Below are positions 32,977 through 41,822 of a stretch of 64,000 nt of DNA, in pieces (position 1 is the first letter of the stretch; each line of letters opens with the position of its first letter). The notes below the pieces were generated by a model. That model had not been told where the DNA came from. It searched no databases and saw only the letters and a program-made list of their open reading frames with translations. This stretch comes from VRUE01 sp963788975 (GTDB taxonomy: Bacteria > Actinomycetota > Thermoleophilia > Solirubrobacterales > 70-9): positions 744,001 to 808,000 of the forward strand of contig CAWBIJ010000004.1 in assembly GCA_963788975.1 (NCBI GenBank), read 5' to 3'. Made by a program: the position numbers and the translations under genes.

Positions 32977-33804
32977 TCACTGTCTGGGCTCTCTTCCCGT
33001 CAACGCACGGTAAAGGTCGTTGGCGCGGGTGCCGGTGAGGGCGGCGACGACGCTGGCGGCGGCGCGCGGGCGGGCTCCCGACTGGACCAGGTGGCGCAGG
33101 GCGTCGACGGCGAAGCCGACGTCGCGGTCGTGGTCCTCGGCGGCGGCGGGCCCGATCACCAGCACGATCTCGCCCTTGACATCACTGCGGAAGCGGCGCG
33201 CCAGCTCGGCCAACGAGCCGCGGGCGACTTCCTCGTGCATCTTCGAGAGCTCGCGGCAGACGGCCGCCGGGCGGTCGGGGGCGATCGCTGCCAGCGCCGC
33301 CAGCGAGTCGCCGACCCGCCGCGGCGACTCGAAGGCGACCACGGTCTCGGCCGAGCGCAGCACCCGCTCCATCTCCCCCGAGCGCTTCGGCAGGAAGCCC
33401 TCGAAGCGCCAGCGGTCGGTCGGCAGGCCGGAGGCGACCAGCGCCACCGGCACCACCGAGGGGCCCGGCAGCACGACTACCTCGAGGCTGCGTTCGATGC
33501 AGCGCCGGATCAGGCGGAAGCCGGGGTCGGAGATCGCCGGCATCCCCGCGTCGGAGACGAGGGCGACGACCTCGCCGCGTTCAATCCGCTGCGCCAGCTC
33601 CTTGGCCCGCACCGGTTCATTGCCCTCGTGAATGGAGATGAGCGGCGGGGCCGGGCGGATGCCGAGCTTCTCCAACAGGGAGCCGGTGCGACGGGTGTCC
33701 TCGCAGGCGATGAAGTCGGCGGAGACGAGCGCGTCGCGGACCCGCAGCGTGACGTCGTCGAGGTTGCCGATCGGGGTCGGGCAGACGACCAGCGCACCCG
33801 GCAT
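32977..33804 (-). CDS. rsmI: 16S rRNA (cytidine-2'-O)-methyltransferase
   Basis: 275 aa SAM-dependent tetrapyrrole-methylase-fold enzyme that methylates C1402 of 16S rRNA. The signature starts ALVVCPTPIGNLDDVTLRVRDAL, followed by IACEDTRRTGSLLEKLGI, ALVSDAGMPAISDPGFRLI, VVLPGPSVVPVALVASGLPTD and FEGFLPKRSGEMERVL. The C-terminal helical tail is present. ATG overlaps the stop of the ROK glucokinase gene. Confidence 0.95.
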   Translation of the reverse strand: MPGALVVCPTPIGNLDDVTLRVRDALVSADFIACEDTRRTGSLLEKLGIRPAPPLISIHEGNEPVRAKELAQRIERGEVVALVSDAGMPAISDPGFRLIRRCIERSLEVVVLPGPSVVPVALVASGLPTDRWRFEGFLPKRSGEMERVLRSAETVVAFESPRRVGDSLAALAAIAPDRPAAVCRELSKMHEEVARGSLAELARRFRSDVKGEIVLVIGPAAAEDHDRDVGFAVDALRHLVQSGARPRAAASVVAALTGTRANDLYRALTGREPRQ

Positions 33805-34763
33805 CAGGCGTCTCGCTCCAGCTCGAGCCGCGCCATTGCAGCGGCGCCGATCATCCCCGCGTCACTGCCGAGCTGCGCCGGGACCACAGGCGTGCGGTCC
33901 ATCGGCGGCAGGGCGCGGGCCTGCAGCTCGCGGCGGGCCGGCTCCAGCAGCAGGTCGCCGGCTGCGATCACGCCGCCGCCGATCACGATCACGTCCGGCT
34001 CGAAGATGTTGACGAAGCTGGCCAGGGCGACGCCGAGCCTGGTTCCGACCAGGTCGAAGACTCCGATCGCCGTCGCGTCGCCCTCCTGCGCCGCCACGGT
34101 CACGGCCCTGCCGTCGATCGCGCGCCCTGCGGCCAGCTCCCGCCCCAGCGCCGAGTCCGGCTCGCGCTCGGCGACTTCGCGGCCGGCGCGCCCGAGCGCG
34201 GTCCCCGAGGCGTAGGCCTCGACGCAGCCGTGGTTCGGGCAGTTGCCCTGGCAGCGCGGGCCGTCCATCGCGATCACCATGTGGCCGAGCTCGGCCCCCG
34301 CGCCCGTTGAGCCGCGGTAGACCTCGCCGCCGAGGATCAAGCCGCCGCCGATGCCGGTGCCGATCGTCAGCATCACCGCGTTCGCGGCGCCGCGGGCGGC
34401 GCCGTAGAGTGACTCGGCGAGCGCCGCGACGTTGGCGTCGTTGTCAACGAAGACCGGCAGCCCGGTTCGCTTCTCGACCAGGTCGCGGATCGGCAGGTTC
34501 TCGATCGGCAGGTTGACGGCGGAGACCGCGAGGCCCCGCTCGTGGTCGACGGTGGCGGGGATGCCGAGCCCGACGGCTGCGGCGTCAGGGCGAGCGGCGC
34601 GGGCCTCCTCGATCTCTCCGACGAGCAGCTCGACCAGCTCGTCCTCGCTCTGGCCGGTGGACGCCTCGCGGTCCTCCCAGAGCACTTCGGAGTCGCGATC
34701 GAGGACGCCGGAGAGCATCTTCGTCCCACCCAGGTCGATGCCGATCGTCTCCTCAGCGCTCAT
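33804..34763 (-). CDS. glk: ROK-family glucokinase
   Basis: 319 aa. Phosphorylates glucose with ATP. IGIDLGGTKMLSGVLD is the phosphate-binding loop, followed by GLGIPATVDHERG, FVDNDANVAALAES (catalytic Asp), TIGTGIGGGLILGGEVYRG, GHMVI, and a zinc-binding segment CQGNCPNHGCVEAYAS, a variant of the ROK CxCGxxGCxE motif. It ends VIGGGVIAAGDLLLEPARREL. There is no N-terminal HTH, so it is a kinase rather than a repressor. It sits upstream of rsmI and overlaps it slightly. Confidence 0.9.
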   Translation of the reverse strand: MSAEETIGIDLGGTKMLSGVLDRDSEVLWEDREASTGQSEDELVELLVGEIEEARAARPDAAAVGLGIPATVDHERGLAVSAVNLPIENLPIRDLVEKRTGLPVFVDNDANVAALAESLYGAARGAANAVMLTIGTGIGGGLILGGEVYRGSTGAGAELGHMVIAMDGPRCQGNCPNHGCVEAYASGTALGRAGREVAEREPDSALGRELAAGRAIDGRAVTVAAQEGDATAIGVFDLVGTRLGVALASFVNIFEPDVIVIGGGVIAAGDLLLEPARRELQARALPPMDRTPVVPAQLGSDAGMIGAAAMARLELERDA

Positions 34764-34822
34764 CGCAGGAGAGGACTCTGGAAACAGGCGACCGCGGGCA
34801 TCGGCATGATTTCTAGCCCTTT

Positions 34823-36052
34823 ATGCCCGAGAACGGCGAGCAGCAGCCCTCGGGGCCGCCCGACTACAAGGTCTACCGGTCCCGCAAGGGCCTCCTGTCC
34901 AGGTTTCGCTCCCCCGACCTCTCGGGGTTGCGTGAGCGTGGCAAGGGCGAGCCGAAACAGCCGGGGAGCCCCGAGGAGCCGGAGCGGCGGCGGCGCCTCC
35001 CCAGTCCTCCGCGCTCGTCCCGCCGGATCCTCAAGTGGGTCGGGCTGGCCGCCCTCGGCTGGATCCTGCTCAGCTTCCTCGCTTTCGCCGTCTCCGCCCA
35101 GCTGCAGTCCTTCAAGCTCTCCGGCGAGGCGAAGGAGGCGCTGCACGGCAACCCGCTGCTGCTGCCGCAGGCGCAGACGATCTTGGTAATCGGGACCGAC
35201 GCCCGGCCGCCCGACACCGAGGGGCCCGGAGCCCCCTCCGAGGAGTGCTTCGAGCAACAGGCCCATGGCGACGCGCCCCACGGCGAGTGCTCGGTCGGCC
35301 AGTTCCGCGCCGACACGCTGATGCTGATCCGCGCCGGGGGCGGTGCCTTCCGCAAGCTCTCGATTCCCCGCGACAGCTACGCCGAGATCCCCGGCCAGGC
35401 GCCGACGAAGATCAACGCCGCCTACGCCTTCGGCGGTGCCAAGGCCCAGATCGAAGCGGTCGAGGACTTCCTCGACATCGAGATCGACCACGTCGCGATC
35501 GTCAATTTCACCGGCTTCGAAGACCTGATCGACGCGGTCGGCGGAATCGAGGTCGACGTCCCCGTCAAGCTCTGCACCGACATCTCCGGCGGCGCCGGCG
35601 GCGGCCAGGGCGGCGTAACGCTGCGCCTCGGCAAGGGCGAGAACACCCTCAACGGCGAAAAGGCCCTGGCCTACGCGCGGGCGCGCAAGGTGAGCGAATG
35701 CCCCGGCCCGGGTGCCAGCGCCTACTCGCTCGGCTACGACGACTACGACCGCCAGGCAGCACAGCAGGCGGTGATCAACGGGATCAAGGGCCGCCTCACC
35801 AACCCCCTCCGCCTCCCCTACAACTTCGTCAAGGGTCCGATCATCGGCTGGAACGCACCCAAGGCCTTCGTCAGCGACATGGGCTTCTTCACGATGCCGC
35901 AGCTGATCCTCGCCGCGGGAATCGGCGGCAGCTCTCCCGCCGACGTTCTCTGCGCGGGTGAGAACGCGGGCTGTGGCGAAGGCCCGGAAACAAGCACCGA
36001 AGTGCCGGAGTCGGTGCGGCGCCAGGCGGTCGACCGCCTGCTCAACGGCTAG
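34823..36052 (+). CDS. LytR-CpsA-Psr (LCP) family cell-envelope ligase
   Basis: 409 aa. A charged cytoplasmic tail of about 65 residues precedes one transmembrane helix at about 70-92. The LCP domain follows: ILVIGTDARPP, VGQFRADTLMLI, KLSIPRDSYAEIPG, TKINAAYAFGGAKA, VNFTGFEDLIDAVGGIEVDVP, GKGENTLNGEKALAYARARKV and DYDRQAAQQAVI. These enzymes transfer glycopolymers from polyprenyl carriers to peptidoglycan or protein. A Cys-containing insert between the first two motifs is unusual. The stop shares CTAG with the convergent FmdB gene. Confidence 0.93.
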   Translation: MPENGEQQPSGPPDYKVYRSRKGLLSRFRSPDLSGLRERGKGEPKQPGSPEEPERRRRLPSPPRSSRRILKWVGLAALGWILLSFLAFAVSAQLQSFKLSGEAKEALHGNPLLLPQAQTILVIGTDARPPDTEGPGAPSEECFEQQAHGDAPHGECSVGQFRADTLMLIRAGGGAFRKLSIPRDSYAEIPGQAPTKINAAYAFGGAKAQIEAVEDFLDIEIDHVAIVNFTGFEDLIDAVGGIEVDVPVKLCTDISGGAGGGQGGVTLRLGKGENTLNGEKALAYARARKVSECPGPGASAYSLGYDDYDRQAAQQAVINGIKGRLTNPLRLPYNFVKGPIIGWNAPKAFVSDMGFFTMPQLILAAGIGGSSPADVLCAGENAGCGEGPETSTEVPESVRRQAVDRLLNG

Positions 36053-36345
36053 TCGCCGCTGGCAGCGGTCTTGGTCTCGGGCTTCTTCGAGTCGCCCGAC
36101 TTCGACTCGGAGCCCTTCGACTCGCCCGAGCTCTCGGATGAGGAGCCACCGCCGTTGGCGCCGCTCTTCTTCTTCCCGTAGTCGGTGTTGTGGAAGCCGG
36201 AGCCCTTGAAGTGGATCGCGACCGGGTGCAGCACGCGCACGGCTTTGGCGCCGCACTCCTGGCACTTGGTGAGCGGCTCGTCGCTCATCCGCTGGATCAC
36301 GTCGAAGACGTGGCCGTTGTCGCACTTGTACTCGTAGATCGGCAT
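36049..36345 (-). CDS. FmdB-family zinc-ribbon protein
   Basis: 98 aa. MPIYEYKCDNGHVFD and the later TKCQECG form the FmdB/CxxC regulatory zinc ribbon, although the first pair is C-x3-H rather than C-x2-C. VAIHFKGSGFHNTDYGKK follows, as in homologues. The last about 35 residues are low-complexity Ser/Gly/Lys. Function is not known for most members. It lies convergent with the LCP gene and head-to-head with glyS. Confidence 0.88.
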   Translation of the reverse strand: MPIYEYKCDNGHVFDVIQRMSDEPLTKCQECGAKAVRVLHPVAIHFKGSGFHNTDYGKKKSGANGGGSSSESSGESKGSESKSGDSKKPETKTAASGD

Positions 36346-36382
36346 GGCGGTGGGCGATTATCGCAGCCGATACGGTTCGGGC

Positions 36383-37774
36383 ATGGCAGCCGCCGAACCA
36401 GGAACGCGTCCGACCGAGGTGACGATGGAGGAGGTCGTCGCCCTCTGCAAGCGACGCGGCTTCGTCTTTCCCTCCTCGGAGATCTACGGCGGCCTCGGCT
36501 CGACCTACGACTACGGCCACTACGGGGTGCTGCTGAAGAACAACGTCAAGGCCGAGTGGTGGCGGGCAATGCTGCAGGACCGCGACGACATCGTCGCCCT
36601 CGACTCGGCGATCCTCCAGCACCCGAAAGTCTGGGAGGCGTCGGGCCACCTCGAAGGCTTCACCGACCCCCTCGTCCAGTGCCTCGGCAAGTGCAAGAAG
36701 CGCTGGCGCGAGGACCATCTGCGCGAGGACGTCGAGGCGAAAGGCGGCGACCCGGCAGCCGAGCTGCGCTGCCCCGAGTGCGGCGGCGAGCTCTCCGAGC
36801 CGCGCCAGTTCAACCTGATGTTCGAGACCCACGTCGGCCCGGTGGCAGGCGAGGGCTCAGAGGTCTACCTGCGGCCGGAGACGGCGCAGGGGATCTTCAT
36901 CAATTTCAAGAACGTGCTCGGATTCGCCCGCAAGAAGCCGCCCTTCGGCATCGCCCAGATCGGCAAGTCGTTTCGCAACGAGATCACGCCCGGCAACTTC
37001 ATCTTCCGCACTCGTGAGTTCGAGCAGATGGAGATGGAGTTCTTCGTGCCACCGGCCGAAGCCGAGAAGTGGCACCAGGTCTGGATGGAGGAGCGCGAGC
37101 GCTGGTACACCGAGCTCGGCCTCCGGCCCGAGTACCTGCGCGTCCGGCCGCACGGTGAGGACGAGCTCTCGCACTACTCCTCGGCGACCAGCGACATCGA
37201 GTACCTCTTCCCGATCGGCTGGTCGGAGCTGGAGGGGATCGCCAACCGCGGCGACTTCGACCTCACCCAGCACACCAAGTTCAGCGGCGAGAAGCTCGAG
37301 TACTTCGACCAGGGGACAAAAGAGCGCTACGTCCCCCACGTGATCGAGCCGGCCGCCGGCGCCGACCGCGCCGCGCTCGCCTTCCTGGTCGACGCCTACG
37401 ACGTCGAGGAGGTCGAGGAACGTAAACGCACGGTGCTCCGCCTCCACCCCCGCCTCGCCCCAGTCAAGGTCGCCGTCCTGCCCCTCGTCTCCAAGGAGGG
37501 GATGCCGGAGAAGGCGCGCGAAGTCTTCGAGCAGCTGCGACGACGCCTCCCCACCGAGTTCGACGAGGGGGGCTCGATCGGCAAGCGCTACCGCCGCCAG
37601 GATGAGATCGGCACCCCCTGGGGGGTCACCGTCGACGGCCAGACGATGGAGGACGACACCGTCACCCTCCGCGACCGCGACTCCCTCGAACAGACCCGAG
37701 TCCCGATTGAGGGCCTGGCCGACGACCTGGCGAACCGCCTGGCTCAGCCCTGGCGAAGCCCGAAGCTCAGCTAG
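36383..37774 (+). CDS. glyS: Glycyl-tRNA synthetase (single-chain, alpha2 type)
   Basis: 463 aa class II synthetase charging tRNA-Gly. VVALCKRRGFVFPSSEIYGGLGSTYDYGHYGVLLKNNVK at the N-terminus, zinc-like CPECGGEL, YLRPETAQGIFINFKNVL, motif 2 FGIAQIGKSFRNEITPGNFIFRTREFEQMEMEFF, and the C-terminal anticodon domain with KVAVLPLVSKEG and GTPWGVTVDGQTMEDDTVTLRDRDS. The ATG at 36383 is preferred over an upstream in-frame start at 36344. Confidence 0.96.
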   Translation: MAAAEPGTRPTEVTMEEVVALCKRRGFVFPSSEIYGGLGSTYDYGHYGVLLKNNVKAEWWRAMLQDRDDIVALDSAILQHPKVWEASGHLEGFTDPLVQCLGKCKKRWREDHLREDVEAKGGDPAAELRCPECGGELSEPRQFNLMFETHVGPVAGEGSEVYLRPETAQGIFINFKNVLGFARKKPPFGIAQIGKSFRNEITPGNFIFRTREFEQMEMEFFVPPAEAEKWHQVWMEERERWYTELGLRPEYLRVRPHGEDELSHYSSATSDIEYLFPIGWSELEGIANRGDFDLTQHTKFSGEKLEYFDQGTKERYVPHVIEPAAGADRAALAFLVDAYDVEEVEERKRTVLRLHPRLAPVKVAVLPLVSKEGMPEKAREVFEQLRRRLPTEFDEGGSIGKRYRRQDEIGTPWGVTVDGQTMEDDTVTLRDRDSLEQTRVPIEGLADDLANRLAQPWRSPKLS

Positions 37775-37790
37775 AGGAGGCTACATGCGC

Positions 37791-38240
37791 TCATTTGGGG
37801 TCATGACTAGCTGTTGCTGAACTCGCGGAAGCCGAAGCCTTCATGCGATAAGTCTTTGACTCACTCGTTATCCGCTTCCGCAGCAATATTGCGCGCCAGA
37901 TGCATAGTGCGGTCAGGAGACCGAACACCACCCCGACCACAAGATAGGTGCCATCACTGTGCTGCGTCCCATCACTACCGCGCTGAAAGCTCTGCATGAA
38001 AGCCACAAAGAACCCAACCGCGGCCGAAGCAACCATTGACGATGCGAGGAACCAGATCTCGTACTCCTCAAGCGCGGCTGCATTGACCATTCGCACCTCA
38101 ATGGAGGGAACAGACAGGCGGAAATCAAAGTGCTCTCCGAGTGGGGTTTGAACCCGCCACCTCGGACCCAGGCGAATCCGCATCCACCAATGCGGGGGCC
38201 TCTTGAGGCCGAACCAATCCCGCACTGGATGCGTCGGCAA
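37791..38240 (-). CDS. Hypothetical two-helix membrane protein
   Basis: 149 aa, no family recognised. Two hydrophobic segments at about 62-82 (FLASSMVASAAVGFFVAFM) and 97-118 (TYLVVGVVFGLLTALCIWRAIL). A Trp-rich N-terminus (WFGLKRPPHWWMRIRLGPRW) precedes them and a Ser/Ala/Lys tail follows. The start is uncertain and the N-terminal part overlaps the next frame. It lies in a less GC-rich stretch between glyS and the thioesterase-like gene, with two other small unknown frames on the same strand. Confidence 0.5.
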   Translation of the reverse strand: MPTHPVRDWFGLKRPPHWWMRIRLGPRWRVQTPLGEHFDFRLSVPSIEVRMVNAAALEEYEIWFLASSMVASAAVGFFVAFMQSFQRGSDGTQHSDGTYLVVGVVFGLLTALCIWRAILLRKRITSESKTYRMKASASASSATASHDPK

Positions 38241-38316
38241 CCTCCTCTAGCTCGACAACCTCCTCTAGCTCATCGGCCTCTACGCCAATGCGATCTTCAG
38301 AGTCGGGGCGGCTCAT
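38125..38316 (-). CDS. Possible small acidic protein (doubtful)
   Basis: 63 codons, acidic. It contains a repeated ELEEVVELEEVAD segment from an 18-bp tandem duplication near 38238-38275. It starts with ATGA overlapping the stop of the 108-aa frame upstream, but overlaps the 149-aa membrane-protein frame by about 115 bp. Either this frame or the N-terminus of the other is probably not real. Confidence 0.3.
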   Translation of the reverse strand: MSRPDSEDRIGVEADELEEVVELEEVADASSAGLVRPQEAPALVDADSPGSEVAGSNPTRRAL

Positions 38317-38639
38317 TCAACCGACCTCTTGTTGAGCTCGGGCCAAATGCCTTTTGCTGCCCAACCTGAATAGGTGCCGCGATCCTTGGGTATTGGGGGT
38401 GACACCAAAACGTAGGCGCGGGCTCCATCACCTCGCCGCTCGGTCAGACTTTTCGCGACCTTCGCAAAGCCGTCGATGAGCTCTTTTCGCTCCTCGTTGT
38501 AAATAAGGGCAATGACGAAAGCCCCCGGGAACACTTTCGCCCATGAATGTCCGGCTAGGACTTTTTCAAAGGCCTGATGCTCCTCCGGCGTAAGACACGC
38601 ATTGACGTCCGTACTGCCCCAAGCCACCATGCAATGCAA
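38313..38639 (-). CDS. Hypothetical soluble protein
   Basis: 108 aa, unrecognised. CLTPEEHQAFEKVLAGHSWAKVFPGAFVIALIYNEERKELIDGFAKVAKSL reads like a small alpha/beta fold, followed by AYVLVSPPIPKDRGTYSGWAAKG. No signal peptide or clear metal site. It heads the three-frame island 37791-38639. The 81 bp between it and the thioesterase-like gene are AT-rich for this genome and hold no other recognisable feature. Confidence 0.55.
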   Translation of the reverse strand: MHCMVAWGSTDVNACLTPEEHQAFEKVLAGHSWAKVFPGAFVIALIYNEERKELIDGFAKVAKSLTERRGDGARAYVLVSPPIPKDRGTYSGWAAKGIWPELNKRSVE

Positions 38640-38720
38640 CGGATTTCCCCTCAGCTAACAGTAGATAACTATCAGTTCCAAGAGCAGACCCTATCGTTTA
38701 CTAACCACCTGCAAACGCGA

Positions 38721-39431
38721 TCATGCCCGTGGCTCGACCAAGAGCGCGCGGGCGATAGCGAGGGTCTCGCCGCCGGCGGAGAGGACGGCTGAGGCGGCTT
38801 CGCTCTTGCGGCCGTCGGCCTCGAGCGGCCAGGAGAGGACGACGTGCTCCTCGCCCGCGGCGACTGGGCAGTCCATCCGAGCGGCCTGGCGGACGAGGAA
38901 GCCGACGGGCAACGGGTCCCGCCGCAGGTAGGCGGCGAAGTAGGTGGGGCAGTCGAGGACTCCCCAGACGATCTCGGAACGGACCAAGCCGTCGCCATCG
39001 GCCGCCCACTCGGGTGGCGTCCAGGGTGAGGCGACCACCTCGCGGCCCTCGACCTCGCCGGCGAAGACGCCGAGCGAGTCCGCGCGGTCGAGTCCGCAGA
39101 CGAAGCAGCGGCTGAAGGGGCCGCCCCTCATCCCCCGGTAGCGAGCCGCCGCTTCGCGCGCCGCCTCCAGGCTCACCTGCTGCGGTGGCTCGACGCCGAG
39201 ATCGTCGACGGAGCGCGCCTCCGCCACCAGCGTCTCGCCGTCGCTGATCCGGATCGTGCCATCACCGACGGGATCGACGGCCAGCTCGGTGTCGAGCGGG
39301 ACCGGACTGCGCAGGCTCACCTCGGCAATGTCGCCGTCGACGAAGGCGGCGATGGCTCCGGCCGAGTAGCCGCCGTTGCCGCTCTGCAGCGGCCCGTTGA
39401 AGCGACTTAGGATCGCGATCGATTCGCTCAC
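38721..39431 (-). CDS. Hot-dog-fold thioesterase-like protein
   Basis: 236 aa. FNGPLQSGNGGYSAGAIAAFVDGDIAEVSLRSPVPLDTELAV fits a double hot-dog fold in which the first module lines a CoA-thioester pocket. The middle has a CxxC pair (RCFVCGLDR), which may bind zinc. A second module follows (EIVWGVLDCPTYFAAYL, VVLSWPLEADGRKSEAASAVLSAGGETLAIARALL). A likely acyl-CoA thioesterase or a structural relative. GTG start at 39431; divergent from the MFS gene. Confidence 0.7.
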   Translation of the reverse strand: MSESIAILSRFNGPLQSGNGGYSAGAIAAFVDGDIAEVSLRSPVPLDTELAVDPVGDGTIRISDGETLVAEARSVDDLGVEPPQQVSLEAAREAAARYRGMRGGPFSRCFVCGLDRADSLGVFAGEVEGREVVASPWTPPEWAADGDGLVRSEIVWGVLDCPTYFAAYLRRDPLPVGFLVRQAARMDCPVAAGEEHVVLSWPLEADGRKSEAASAVLSAGGETLAIARALLVEPRA

Positions 39432-39487
39432 GGCTGTATCGAAGCACGCGCGTGGACGGCTGGCAACGCGGCGCATATCCTCGCCCG

Positions 39488-40756
39488 ATGCAGCCGAGCC
39501 TGCTCCGAGACCGTGACTTCCTCCTCGTCGCGGCATCAGTCGGGCTCTCGGCACTCGGCGACTGGGTTGCGATCGTCGCGCTCGGGCTCTACGTCAAGGA
39601 GGCGACCGACTCGGGCCTGGCTGTCGCCGCGCTTTGGATCTGCCTCTTCGGGCCCTCGGTCGCGGTCGCGGGATACGTCGGGCTGCTCGTCGATCGCCTC
39701 GAGGCGACGCGGCTGCTCGCGGCCGTCTCCGCCCTGGGCGCCCTCGCGGCCGCCGCGCTCGCCTTCAGCAGCGGCATCGGCCTGGTGCTGGCGCTGACCG
39801 CGACCCTGGGCGTCGTCTTCGCCACCTCGCAGCCGGCGGAGTTCGCGCTGGTGCCGCCGCTCGCGGGCGAGGCGCGGATCCAGGAGGCGAACGGCCACGT
39901 CGAGACGGCTCGCTACATCGGCTTCGGGATCGGGCCGCTACTCGGCGGCCTGCTCTTCTCGGCCGGAGGCCTGGAGCTGGCGATGCTGGTCGACGCCGCC
40001 ACCTTCGCCTTCGTCGCGCTTGCCGCCCTCGCTCTGCGGGTGCGCCGCGATCCCAAGTCCCTGGGTGATGCCGACCACACACCCCGCGCTCGCGACGGGA
40101 TCGCCTTCCTCTTTCGGGACCAGTTGCTGGCGTTGGTGATGGTCGTCGCCTTCTCCTCGCTGCTCTTCATGTCCGCCGTCTGGGTCGCGGAGCTCTTCTT
40201 CGTCGAGGACGTTCTCGGCCGTGGCGACCTCGCGTACGGCGCGATGCTCTCGATCTGGACCGCCGGCATGGCTTTCGGGGCGATGCTGCTCTCGCGACGG
40301 GTCGTCGCGGCCGCCGTCGGCGTAGTCGGCCTCGCCGCCGCCACGATCCAGGGCGCAGCTCTGGCCCTGCCGGCGCTCTGGCTCAGCTTCGCCTTCTTTC
40401 TCGCCTGCTCGTTCGCCGGTGGCCTCGCCCATGGCCTCAAGAATGTGATGTTTCGCAGCCTGATCCACGTCCGCGTCCCAGACGATCTGCACGGCCGCGC
40501 TTTCGCCGCCTACAACGGCATCCGCAACACGGCTGAGCTGGGCGCCTTCGCGGCCGGCGGCCTGCTCGTCGCGGCTATCGGGGCGCGTGGGACGCTCGCC
40601 TATGCCGGCGGCCTCTCGGCACTGGCCGGAGCACTGGGGCTGCTGATGCTGACGCGGCGCTACGGGGGCTTCGTCCCAACTGGCCCGGTCGGGCCACCAC
40701 TCGATGCGAAGGACGCGGGCGACGAGCCGCCGGCCCCAGCCCAGCCCGCCGCTTGA
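39488..40756 (+). CDS. MFS transporter
   Basis: 422 aa with 12 predicted helices. The N-terminal SLLRDRDFLLVAASVGLSALGDWVAIVALGLYV and the later ANGHVETARYIGFGIGPLLGGLLFSAGG resemble the MFS_3/enterobactin-exporter-like subgroup, in which many members are drug or metabolite exporters. The cytoplasmic loop near 195-215 is basic. The substrate is unknown. ATG at 39488 gives the usual short N-terminus. Convergent with the winged-helix gene, with a 9-bp gap. Confidence 0.88.
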   Translation: MQPSLLRDRDFLLVAASVGLSALGDWVAIVALGLYVKEATDSGLAVAALWICLFGPSVAVAGYVGLLVDRLEATRLLAAVSALGALAAAALAFSSGIGLVLALTATLGVVFATSQPAEFALVPPLAGEARIQEANGHVETARYIGFGIGPLLGGLLFSAGGLELAMLVDAATFAFVALAALALRVRRDPKSLGDADHTPRARDGIAFLFRDQLLALVMVVAFSSLLFMSAVWVAELFFVEDVLGRGDLAYGAMLSIWTAGMAFGAMLLSRRVVAAAVGVVGLAAATIQGAALALPALWLSFAFFLACSFAGGLAHGLKNVMFRSLIHVRVPDDLHGRAFAAYNGIRNTAELGAFAAGGLLVAAIGARGTLAYAGGLSALAGALGLLMLTRRYGGFVPTGPVGPPLDAKDAGDEPPAPAQPAA

Positions 40757-40765
40757 GTGCAGCGC

Positions 40766-41803
40766 TCAGGTCACGGCGAGAAAGCGAGACACGTCAGCCG
40801 CTTCCAGCTCGAGCGCGGCGGCAGCGGCCTTGCCAAGCCGCTCGAGCGGCTCGATCGTCACCTCACCGCTGGCGAAGCCCCAGTTGGCCACCGCGCAACC
40901 GTCGACCAGGGCAAAGGGACGGAAGATGCCGTTGCGGGTGACGAAATGGGTGTGCGGACCGAGGATCGCCTCGCGCGAAACCCAACCCAGCAATACCGGC
41001 TCGAAGGAGCCGAGCAGGCGTGGCTCCGGGACATCAGCCGTCGGTGGATGCTTGGCGAGGTGGACTAGTCCGTCCTCCCTCTCGACGAGCTCGGAGCCGA
41101 TCGCGGCGAGCCCGGCGCGGGAGTCGCGCAGCGGCAGCCCCGCCCAGCGGGCCAGGTCGCGATCATCGGCAGGCCCGTGGCCGACGAGGTACCGGCGCGC
41201 CAGCTCCGCCAGCGCCGCCTCCCTGTCGACGGCCTTCTGCGGCCCCAGCCAGTCGCGCACGAGAACGTAGGCGTGCTGCTTGCCGATCATCGGGCCACGC
41301 ACGGCGATCCCGCGCACGGCGGCAAGGAAGAGCAGGTGGATTAGCGCCTGGCCCTCCGTCGGAACATCCGCTGAATCGAGCCGTTCACGTAGTTGCTGCC
41401 GGGTCAGGGGACCCTCGTCGGCCAGCGCCCGCTCGATCGTCGCCACAGCCCGTTCGCCATCCGCAGGAGCGACCCCCTCCTGCCTAAGCCGGCGCGCGCA
41501 CGAAGTCAGGAGTGGCGGCGTAGTCAGGGCCTGCAGCCAGGGGTAGTCCTCGCTGCGAACGAGGTGCAGCGTGCCGCGGTTGAGCCAGGTGATCAGCAGC
41601 GAGCGGTCCTCGCTCAGCGCCCGGTCGACGTCGGCGGCGGTAAGACCCGACGTGCGGGCCCGGATCGCCAGCCGCACTCCGCGCGGATCCTGTCCCTGCA
41701 CCGCCAGCAATCTCTCGGCGACAGCGACCGGATCGGGGAGCGACGGGCCAGCAAGACCCTGGGCGGCAAACCGCTCGGCAAAGGCGGACTGGGCAAGCGG
41801 CAC
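40766..41803 (-). CDS. Winged-helix DNA-binding domain protein (HTH_42 type)
   Basis: 345 aa. LLAVQGQDPRGVRLAIRARTSGLTAADVDRAL, LLITWLNRGTLHLVRSEDYPWL, GPLTRQQLRERLDSADVPTEGQALIHLLFLAAVRG and LLGSFEPVLLGWVSRE match the AlkZ/HTH_42 superfamily. That family includes DNA glycosylases for interstrand crosslinks and alkylated bases; AlkZ needs a QxQ motif near the N-terminus, and here VQGQD fits. A DNA-repair role is likely but not proved. Monocistronic on the minus strand. Confidence 0.82.
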   Translation of the reverse strand: MPLAQSAFAERFAAQGLAGPSLPDPVAVAERLLAVQGQDPRGVRLAIRARTSGLTAADVDRALSEDRSLLITWLNRGTLHLVRSEDYPWLQALTTPPLLTSCARRLRQEGVAPADGERAVATIERALADEGPLTRQQLRERLDSADVPTEGQALIHLLFLAAVRGIAVRGPMIGKQHAYVLVRDWLGPQKAVDREAALAELARRYLVGHGPADDRDLARWAGLPLRDSRAGLAAIGSELVEREDGLVHLAKHPPTADVPEPRLLGSFEPVLLGWVSREAILGPHTHFVTRNGIFRPFALVDGCAVANWGFASGEVTIEPLERLGKAAAAALELEAADVSRFLAVT

Positions 41804-41822
41804 GAGCAGGATGATTGCGCAG

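Noticed and set aside
38134..38175. A possible tRNA gene on the minus strand (GGTTCAAACC T-loop-like sequence)
   Set aside because: Only a T-arm-like stretch is present. The T-stem has a mismatch and no anticodon arm or matching 5' acceptor strand could be found, so it is at most a remnant or chance similarity.
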